Part shown: piece by piece, positions 7,346-12,634 of the stretch | Numbering within the stretch: position 1 is the first letter of the stretch | Layout: each line of letters begins with the position of its first letter | DNA from: GCA-020352575 sp964600365 | GTDB lineage: Bacteria; Actinomycetota; Acidimicrobiia; Spongiisociales; JAENVV01 | Direction: 5' to 3' | Length of the DNA stretch: 12,634 nt | Assembly: GCA_964600365.1 (NCBI GenBank) | Contig: CAZRJG010000066.1 | Location: 1-12,634 of the forward strand | Program-made: the position numbers and the translations under genes | Notes under the pieces: generated by a model | What the model was told of the DNA's origin: nothing | The model's database searches: none | What the model saw: the letters and a program-made list of their open reading frames with translations, nothing else

Positions 7346-8665
7346 TCAGAGGTTCCAGGCGACCCGCAGACCGGCGAAGATCTGTCGACGCCGCCGGTGG
7401 TCCCAGTTGCGGAACGTGGTGCGGGCGACGAGGTGCGAGGTGGCCCACGACGCCCCCCGCAGCACGGTGTACCCCTCGTCGAAGAACACCTCCGAGTACT
7501 CCGGGTAGGGGAAGGTCTCGTAGCCCGGGTACGCGCTGAACGGGGAGGAGGTCCACTCGAACACGTCCCCGAGGAGCTGTTCGAACCCCAGCGCCGAGGC
7601 GCCTGCCGGGTAGCTGCCGACCGGCGCCGGGCCGAGGTGCGTGACGTCCAGGTTGGCGTGCGCCGCGGTGATCGCACGCCCACCCCACGGAAGGGCACGC
7701 GATTGGGGACTGGTGGGGTCCCACGCCGCGGCCTTCTCCCACTCGGCCTCGGTCGGGAGGCGGCCACCCGCCCACGAGGCGAACGCCTCCGCCTCCCAGA
7801 ACGAGACGTGCATGACGGGCTCCCGGGGATCGAGCGGAACCGTCGCCCCGAAGCGCCGCACCAGCCATCCTCCATCGAGGTCGGGGAGCCAACCCTGCGG
7901 GGCCTCGTGACCGGTCTCCCCGAGCCATGACCGACCACCCTCGGACCAGAGCTCCGGGTGCTCGTAGCCCCCGGCAGCGACGAACTCCGCGAAGCGGCGA
8001 TTCGTGACCGGGAATCGGTCCATGGCGAAGGCGTCCACCCACACCTCGTGCGAGGGGCGTTCGTTGTCGTAGGCGGACGATCGGTCATCGGTCCCCATGC
8101 GGAAGGACCCTGCAGGGACGAGGATCCGTGCGTCGTCGTCGACCGGTCGGGGCCGGGGCGACGGAGCCTCGGGCAACCGCAGGTGGGGCAGGTCGGGTCG
8201 CAGGTTCATGGCCTGCAACATCGTGTCCTGGTGTTGCGCCTCGTGCTGGGCGACCATCGAGAACACGTAGCCGTCGCGAAGGAGCGGGTCCTCGGGATCG
8301 AATGTTGCCCGACGGATGAGGGTCGCGACCTCTCCACGCACCTCAGCCAGGTATGCCGTCGCGTCCACCCGATCGAGGATGTCGAGGTCACCACGGGTCC
8401 AGCGTGGGTTGTCGAACGGGTTGTAGAGGCAGTCGAGTCGGGGATCGTGGGCCTCCCTGCCCCCCACCTCCCGGAGGAGCCACCACTCCTCGAAGTTGGC
8501 GATGTGGCCCATGTCCCACACGATGGGAGACATGATGGGATCGAACTGGCGCTCCAGGTCGTCGTCGTCGAGCGAACGCGTGAGCCGAAAGGTCCGAGCC
8601 CGGACCGTGTCCATCATCCCGATGATCCGCTGCGACGCCGGCACCGGCAGCACGCTAACCGACAA
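7346..8665 (-). CDS. egtB: Ergothioneine sulfoxide synthase (EgtB)
   Basis: EgtB is a non-haem iron enzyme that uses O2 to join hercynine to gamma-glutamylcysteine, forming the C-S bond and sulfoxide. The protein has two parts: an N-terminal DinB-like four-helix domain (about 17-165) and a C-terminal FGE/sulfatase-modifying-type domain (about 180-439). The three iron histidines are visible as H54 (WDMGHIANFEE), H141 and H145 (AQHEAQHQD). The C-terminal FRNWDHRRRRQIFAGLR (418-434) carries an Asp/Arg pair (D422, R426) like the thiol-substrate residues of the mycobacterial enzyme. GRLPTEAEWEKAA (301-313) is the domain hallmark. The start is uncertain: TTG 8665 has no Shine-Dalgarno sequence, GTG 8653 is an alternative, and the ATG pair at residues 17-18 would give a shorter N-terminus than mycobacterial EgtB. 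It follows the BtpA gene after 29 nt. Confidence 0.94.
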   Translation of the reverse strand: MSVSVLPVPASQRIIGMMDTVRARTFRLTRSLDDDDLERQFDPIMSPIVWDMGHIANFEEWWLLREVGGREAHDPRLDCLYNPFDNPRWTRGDLDILDRVDATAYLAEVRGEVATLIRRATFDPEDPLLRDGYVFSMVAQHEAQHQDTMLQAMNLRPDLPHLRLPEAPSPRPRPVDDDARILVPAGSFRMGTDDRSSAYDNERPSHEVWVDAFAMDRFPVTNRRFAEFVAAGGYEHPELWSEGGRSWLGETGHEAPQGWLPDLDGGWLVRRFGATVPLDPREPVMHVSFWEAEAFASWAGGRLPTEAEWEKAAAWDPTSPQSRALPWGGRAITAAHANLDVTHLGPAPVGSYPAGASALGFEQLLGDVFEWTSSPFSAYPGYETFPYPEYSEVFFDEGYTVLRGASWATSHLVARTTFRNWDHRRRRQIFAGLRVAWNL

Positions 8666-8694
8666 GGAGGCCTGGGCGAGAGGCGTCGCCCCAA

Positions 8695-9456
8695 TCAGCG
8701 GGCGTCGACGATCTCCCGGGCGCGAGCCGGATCGACCGGCGCTGTCGTGACGCCGCCGAACTTCACCGATGTACCCACGATGATGGCGTCCGCCACCTCG
8801 AGGAGCGAGGGGAGCGACTCGGGCGTGGCGCCGGAGCCCACGACCAGGGGGAGGTGGGGAGCGGCCTTCTTCACCACGAGGGCGTCGTCGAGGCTGATCG
8901 CTGCGCCGGTCCCGGACCCAGAGACGACGAGGGCATCGGCTCCGCCTCGCCCCGCGAGGTCGTGGGTGGCCTGGAGCAGCGTGAGCCCCGGGGGAGGCGT
9001 TGCGTGCTTGACGAACACGTCTGCGAGGATCGCAACGTCGGGGCAGAGTCGGGCTCGGAGGCGTGCGACTTCCGCGCCACGCCCCTCGATGAGGCCCTGA
9101 TCGGTGTACATGGATCCCGAGAGCACGTTCACGCGGACCATCGAGGCGCCCGTCGCAGCGGAAACGGCGAGGGCGGCGAGGGCGTCGTTGCGCAGCACGT
9201 TCACCCCGACCGGGATGCCGACGGCATCGACGACGGCGCCCACGGCCCTGGTCATCGCAGCGACCGTCTCCTTTGGGACATCGTCGGCGTGGAAGGGAGC
9301 GTCACCGAAGTTCTCCACCATCACTGCGTCGAACCCGGCGTCGGCGAGGGCGAGGGCGTCCCGGACGGCGTCGGAGACCACCTGTGGCATGGATGACGCG
9401 GTCGGAGCACCGGGCAGTGGCCCCAGGTGCACCATGCCGATGAGCTCGGGGATCAT
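8695..9456 (-). CDS. BtpA/SgcQ-family TIM-barrel protein
   Basis: This 253-residue cytoplasmic protein belongs to the BtpA family (COG0434), a TIM-barrel group named after a cyanobacterial photosystem I factor and including SgcQ of a putative sugar operon. Its biochemical activity is not established. Signature pieces in order are GMVHLGPLPG (7-16), VENFGDAPF (48-55), GVNVLRNDA (84-92), VLSGSMYTDQGLIEG (111-125), ADVFVKHA (146-152), VSGSGTG (178-184), VGSGATPE (206-213) and IIVGTSVKFGG (225-235). The glycine-rich C-terminal loops look like a phosphate-binding site. ATG 9456 overlaps the stop of the upstream gene as ATGA, indicating translational coupling. It lies in the ergothioneine operon between the MDMPI-like gene and egtB. 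Photosystem work is very unlikely in this context, and a role in sugar, nucleoside or thiol metabolism is open. Confidence 0.85.
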   Translation of the reverse strand: MIPELIGMVHLGPLPGAPTASSMPQVVSDAVRDALALADAGFDAVMVENFGDAPFHADDVPKETVAAMTRAVGAVVDAVGIPVGVNVLRNDALAALAVSAATGASMVRVNVLSGSMYTDQGLIEGRGAEVARLRARLCPDVAILADVFVKHATPPPGLTLLQATHDLAGRGGADALVVSGSGTGAAISLDDALVVKKAAPHLPLVVGSGATPESLPSLLEVADAIIVGTSVKFGGVTTAPVDPARAREIVDAR

Positions 9457-10196
9457 TCCGGAGTGACGTAGGCCGTGGCGAGAGCGAGTGCCTGCTCGGC
9501 ATCGGCTCCCTCGGCGACGAGGCCGGGACAGTCCTTGAGGGGAGAGCGTTGCACGATGTAGCGGCACCACTCCATCGCCGGTCCCTTGATCTTCGGGGCG
9601 CCCTCAGGACCGAAGCTCCACTTGGAGTAGTTCGGGCCCATCACCTCGACGCGAATGTCGACCGGCTCGATACCCGCTCGTGCGAACGCCACGGGGAGCA
9701 GCTTCCAGCCGAGGAATGACACGTGCTTGAGGCGAGGGGACGCCTCCACCTCGACCCCATGCTGGTCGTACACGTCGAGGCCGTGTGCCCAGGTCTCCAT
9801 GATCCGGTACGTCGCCATGAGCTTGGCGGAGCAGTCGCCGCCGAACCAGGGCACACGATCGGAGGTCTCGCACAGCCAAAGGGCGTCCATCGTGGCCGCC
9901 CGGGAGAGGCGCCACCACTCGATGACATCCTGGGGGCGCATCGTGTCGCCCTGCTTGATGCCTTCCTTCACCAGTGCCTCGAACGAACCGGCACGGGCGA
10001 CCTCGTCCATGGGATCGGCATCATCCTCGATGGCAGCGGTGGCGAGATCCTCGAGTTGGGCCAGGTGGGCCACCAGGTTCTGCACCGTCCAACCCTTCGC
10101 GGCGACCGGCTTCTTCCAGTCTCGCGGGGGGATCTTTTGGAGGTACTGGTCGAAGCTCTGCTGCTCGGCGACCAGGTCGGTCAGGATCTCACGCAC
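9453..10196 (-). CDS. MDMPI/DinB-fold protein (TIGR03084-like), head of egt operon
   Basis: This 247-residue protein resembles actinobacterial TIGR03083/TIGR03084 proteins with the mycothiol-dependent maleylpyruvate isomerase (MDMPI) N-domain, a DinB-like four-helix bundle that binds a divalent metal. The family metal triad is visible: H44 in GWTVQNLVAHLAQLED, and E134 and H138 in RIMETWAHGLD, matching the His...ExxxH set of maleylpyruvate isomerase. The N-terminal half is helical and the C-terminal part is more mixed. The frame opens at 10289 and has an ATG at 10244, but GTG 10196 was chosen because TACAAT lies 8 nt upstream and the resulting VREILTDLVAEQQ opening fits the family's usual beginning. 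The longer starts would give an Arg/Pro-rich tail lying on the promoter. It probably acts on or with a low-molecular-weight thiol; the substrate is unknown. Confidence 0.85.
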   Translation of the reverse strand: MREILTDLVAEQQSFDQYLQKIPPRDWKKPVAAKGWTVQNLVAHLAQLEDLATAAIEDDADPMDEVARAGSFEALVKEGIKQGDTMRPQDVIEWWRLSRAATMDALWLCETSDRVPWFGGDCSAKLMATYRIMETWAHGLDVYDQHGVEVEASPRLKHVSFLGWKLLPVAFARAGIEPVDIRVEVMGPNYSKWSFGPEGAPKIKGPAMEWCRYIVQRSPLKDCPGLVAEGADAEQALALATAYVTPE

Positions 10197-10204
10197 GGCG
10201 AGGG

Positions 10205-10210
10205 ATTGTA
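10205..10210 (-). promoter_or_regulatory. -10 box (TACAAT) of the MDMPI-btpA-egtBCD operon
   Basis: TACAAT matches TATAAT at five of six positions and is 8 nt upstream of GTG 10196. Transcription would start at or within a base of the GTG, making a leaderless message for the first gene. No other strong promoter is seen before egtB, so it probably drives all five genes. The -35 region (TCGGGT at 17 bp) is poor. Confidence 0.55.
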
Positions 10211-10218
10211 CCGGTGGC

Positions 10219-10232
10219 CGGGTCGTTACCCG
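10219..10232. promoter_or_regulatory. Inverted repeat CGGGT-N4-ACCCG at the egt operon -35 region
   Basis: Perfect 5-bp arms with a CGTT centre overlap the -35 position of the leftward operon promoter and lie about 45 bp upstream of the rightward gene. It may be an operator for the egt operon. The short arms in GC-rich DNA make chance possible. Confidence 0.3.
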
Positions 10233-10258
10233 ACGGCGCGCCATGTATCCCGACCCCA

Positions 10259-10264
10259 TAGGAT
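10259..10264 (+). promoter_or_regulatory. -10 box (TAGGAT) for leaderless 5'-nucleotidase gene
   Basis: TAGGAT followed by CGTCCC leads straight to ATG 10271, the same TAGGnT-N6-ATG layout seen at 4950. No ribosome site precedes the ATG. This supports 10271 as both transcript start and translation start. Confidence 0.5.
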
Positions 10265-10270
10265 CGTCCC

Positions 10271-11650
10271 ATGGGGTCCTCCGACACACCGGCGGTGTTC
10301 GTCAACCGCACGCTCAACCTGCGCTCGATCGAGGCCATCGGCTACGACCTCGACTACACCCTCATCCACTATCGCACCTCGGAGTGGGAGGGCGTGGCGT
10401 ACGAGGTGGCGAAGGAACGGCTCGCTGCCCGTGGTTGGCCCGTGGGGGAGCTCGCGTTCGATCCGGACAGCGTGATCCAGGGCCTCACGATCGACCTCGA
10501 GTACGGGAACCTCGTGAAGGCAACCCGGTTCGGGTACGTGATCAAGGCGGCCCATGGGACCCGGGCGCTCGAGTTCGGGGAGACAAGGAGGCGGTACGCG
10601 GGAACCGTGGTCGACCTCAACGAGCCACGGTGGCTCTTCCTGAACACGCTCTTCAGCCACAGCGAGGCATCGCTCTACGCGCAGATGGTCGACCTCCTCG
10701 ACGCAGGACGGATCCCGGAGACCCTCGGCTACGAGGACCTGCATGGCGCCGTGAGGGACGCAGTGGAGGCGGCCCACGCAGGGGGACGGCTCAAGCAGCG
10801 GATCCTCGCCGACCCAGACCGGTTCGTGGACCCCGACCCGCGCGTCGTCCCGACCCTGCTCGACCAACGAGCGGCTGGCAAGCGCCTCCTGCTCATCACC
10901 AACTCCGATTGGGCGTATGCCTCGGCGATCCTCGAGCGATACATCGCCCCGCACGTCCCCTCGGGTTCGTGGCGCGACCTGTTCGACGTCGTGGTGGTCG
11001 CAGCCGACAAGCCGAGTTTCTTCTCTGCCGATCGTCCCCTTTACGAGGTGGTCGACGAGCGGGAGGGTCTGCTCCGGCCACATCGGGGTGACCTCAGCCC
11101 CGACCGGGTCTACTCGGGGGGCTCGGCGGCGCAGGTCGAGGCGAGCCTCGGGCTTTCGGGCGATCAGGTGCTCTACGTAGGGGACCACCTCTTTGGGGAC
11201 GTGCACGTTTCCAAGGCCATCCACCGATGGCGCACCGCCCTGGTGATCCGGGAGTTGGAGGACGAACTCGCGGCGCTGGCTGCGTTTGCCCCCATCGAGC
11301 AGCAGCTCACCCGCCTCATGGCCGAGAAGGCCCAGTTCGAGTCGTCCGTTGCGGCCCGACGGCTCTCCCTCCTCCACCACGGGGCGAGTGAGGCAGGTGA
11401 TCCCGAGGTGGCGCGCCTCAGCGGGGAGGTGGCTGCGCTCGACGAGCAGATCGCCCCCCTTGCGATCTCCTCGAGTGAGCTCCACAACCCATCATGGGGC
11501 CTCCTCATGCGAGCAGGGCTCGACAAGAGCCTGTTCGCCCGCCAGGTGGAGCGGTATGCCGACGTCTACACGTCGCGGGTCTCGAACCTCGAGTCGGTCA
11601 CGCCGTTCGGGATGCTGCGAGCCGCATGGGTGCCGCTTCCCCACGACTGA
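10271..11650 (+). CDS. HAD-superfamily 5'-nucleotidase, cN-II (IMP/GMP) type
   Basis: The 459-residue cytosolic protein matches the HAD-IG 5'-nucleotidase family (TIGR02244, PF05761), whose best-known member, eukaryotic cN-II, dephosphorylates IMP and GMP. The HAD motifs are complete: motif I GYDLDYTLIHY with nucleophile D26 and D28, motif II LLLITNSD (207-213), motif III lysine K247 in AADKPSFF, and motif IV YVGDHLFGD with D305 and D310. VNRTLNLRSIEAIGYDLDYT near the N-terminus is family-typical. Residues about 326-398 form a charged helical stretch, and the C-terminus has a cN-II-like WGLLMRAGLDKSLFARQVERYADVYTSRVSNL segment. Substrate preference is known only from relatives. It diverges from the egt operon with 74 bp between starts, and its TGA abuts the stop of the convergent LOG-family gene. 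Confidence 0.92.
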   Translation: MGSSDTPAVFVNRTLNLRSIEAIGYDLDYTLIHYRTSEWEGVAYEVAKERLAARGWPVGELAFDPDSVIQGLTIDLEYGNLVKATRFGYVIKAAHGTRALEFGETRRRYAGTVVDLNEPRWLFLNTLFSHSEASLYAQMVDLLDAGRIPETLGYEDLHGAVRDAVEAAHAGGRLKQRILADPDRFVDPDPRVVPTLLDQRAAGKRLLLITNSDWAYASAILERYIAPHVPSGSWRDLFDVVVVAADKPSFFSADRPLYEVVDEREGLLRPHRGDLSPDRVYSGGSAAQVEASLGLSGDQVLYVGDHLFGDVHVSKAIHRWRTALVIRELEDELAALAAFAPIEQQLTRLMAEKAQFESSVAARRLSLLHHGASEAGDPEVARLSGEVAALDEQIAPLAISSSELHNPSWGLLMRAGLDKSLFARQVERYADVYTSRVSNLESVTPFGMLRAAWVPLPHD

Positions 11651-12634
11651 TCACCAGGGGCGGTCCTGCTGTTCGCGCGTGAACGGCTGCGGTGGGAGCA
11701 CCTGGTGGGTCGGCGGGATGAGGTCGTTCAGCCGGTCGATGAGGTGGCGCAGCCGCCCGAAGTGGCGACGATCGAAGTGGAGTGCGATCCGCGCGTGGTC
11801 GAGTTCGTCGTCCTCTGCGACCTCTGCGTCGGTCGGTGCGATGCGCTCGATGCGCCCCGAGGAGAGGATGTCGGCGAACGCTTCGGAGAGCCGTGCCAAC
11901 GCGTCGTCGTCGGGGGCCTCGAGGACTCGGAGCACGAGCAGGTCGCCCACGTACCGCTGCGATTGGTAGTTGCGGTAGAAACCACAGATCTCGTCGATCG
12001 CCTCGTACACGTCGGAGGTGATCATGAACAGGTCGAGGTCCTCCGGGTGAATCATTCCCCGAGCGCCGAGTTGCTCGGCGACGAGGGAGCGGAACGCCGT
12101 CCAGTAGTCGCTCCCCTCGGGTTCGAGGAGGACGATGGGGTGCATGTCGCTCTTCCCGGTCTGGACGAGGGTGAGGAACTCGAAGGCCTCGTCCATCGTC
12201 CCGAACCCTCCGGGGAAGATCGCGAAACCGTGTGCCTCCTTCACGAGGCCGAGCTTGCGGGTGAAGAAGTACTTGTAGTTGATGACCCTGGCCGGATCGA
12301 GCCACTCGTTGGACGAGGCCTCGAACGGGAGGCGGATCTTGACGCCGAACGACGCGTCCCGCCCGGCGCCCTCGTTCCCTGCGGCCATGATCCCGGGGCC
12401 CGCCCCGGTGATGACGCCCCATCCGAGTGCAGCCATCTCGGCGCCGAGGCGCCGCGCCATGTCGTACTCGGGGGCGTCGGGCTCGGTGCGTGCACTCCCG
12501 AAGATCGTCACCTTCGGTTGCTGGCGGTGCGGGGTGAACGCGAGGTTGGTGTAGCGCAGTTCCTTGAGCGCCGTGTTGATCTGGAGGAGGTCGGCGCGAT
12601 CCGCGCCGTCTCGATGGAGCTTGAGGACCGTGAC
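11651..12634 (-). CDS. LOG-family (TIGR00730) nucleotide hydrolase, N-terminus cut by window edge
   Basis: The visible 327 residues belong to the TIGR00730/LOG Rossmann family, once called lysine decarboxylases. Studied members release the base from cytokinin or other nucleoside 5'-monophosphates. VTIFGSART begins the Rossmann core at residue 42 of the visible part, followed by VITGAGPGIMAAGNEGAG and the hallmark PGGFGTMDE (visible residues 141-149), which binds phosphate and carries the catalytic Glu. INYKYFFTRK supplies the family Arg. An internal GTG at 12511 can pass for the start, but the frame continues to 12634 with family-like sequence (LQINTALKELRYTNLAF), so the true start lies outside the window. 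The protein is longer than plant LOG, with an N-terminal helical region and about 90 extra C-terminal residues, so the plant cytokinin role should not be assumed. The stop is shared head-on with the nucleotidase. Confidence 0.9.
   Translation of the reverse strand, partial: VTVLKLHRDGADRADLLQINTALKELRYTNLAFTPHRQQPKVTIFGSARTEPDAPEYDMARRLGAEMAALGWGVITGAGPGIMAAGNEGAGRDASFGVKIRLPFEASSNEWLDPARVINYKYFFTRKLGLVKEAHGFAIFPGGFGTMDEAFEFLTLVQTGKSDMHPIVLLEPEGSDYWTAFRSLVAEQLGARGMIHPEDLDLFMITSDVYEAIDEICGFYRNYQSQRYVGDLLVLRVLEAPDDDALARLSEAFADILSSGRIERIAPTDAEVAEDDELDHARIALHFDRRHFGRLRHLIDRLNDLIPPTHQVLPPQPFTREQQDRPW

Noticed and set aside
10226..11485. 419-residue minus-strand open frame opposite the 5'-nucleotidase
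   Set aside because: Shadow of the HAD gene, whose four motifs are intact on the plus strand.
12509..12511. GTG at 12511 as start of the LOG-family gene
   Set aside because: The same frame stays open to the window edge with family-like sequence upstream, so the GTG is an internal valine codon.

Overview
This is a GC-rich, gene-dense stretch of bacterial chromosome holding 12 protein-coding genes, two of them cut by the window edges. The gene content points to an actinobacterium: an ergothioneine egtBCD cluster, a mycothiol-dependent maleylpyruvate isomerase-like protein, and TAnnnT -10 boxes placed directly in front of leaderless start codons. A deep-branching class such as Acidimicrobiia is possible, but the sequence alone does not settle this. 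I see no mobile element, CRISPR array, rRNA or tRNA, and no gene-free stretch longer than about 150 bases.

Left block (1-4080): acs (acetyl-CoA synthetase, C-terminus outside the window) and ilvC (ketol-acid reductoisomerase) both lie on the minus strand, 150 bp apart with GC hairpins between them. Divergent from ilvC is an OFA-type MFS transporter, probably for a small carboxylate. The 104-bp divergent spacer holds a -10 box for each side and two dyads, one of which matches the CRP/GlxR consensus TGTGA-N6-TCACA except at one base.

Middle block (4061-5579): a stand-alone ABC ATPase (COG1119-like) overlaps the MFS gene tail to tail by 20 bp. Divergent from it is a 205-aa protein of unknown function with a PD-(D/E)xK nuclease-like residue pattern. 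Both appear to be leaderless, and a perfect 17-nt palindrome lies between them.

Ergothioneine block (5591-10196, minus strand): a five-gene operon reads MDMPI/DinB-like protein, BtpA-family protein, egtB, egtC, egtD. The links are ATGA overlap, 29-nt gap, 1-nt gap and GTGA overlap. EgtD makes hercynine from histidine, EgtB joins it to gamma-glutamylcysteine as a sulfoxide, and EgtC removes the glutamate. The first gene (EgtA, gamma-glutamylcysteine synthesis) and the last step (EgtE lyase) are not in this window. The two leading genes are the least explained part of the operon.

Right block (10271-12634): a cN-II-type HAD 5'-nucleotidase on the plus strand diverges from the egt operon, with leaderless promoters on both sides. 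It abuts, stop to stop within one TGATCA palindrome, a LOG-family (TIGR00730) nucleotide hydrolase that runs off the right edge. Both right-hand genes belong to families acting on nucleoside monophosphates.
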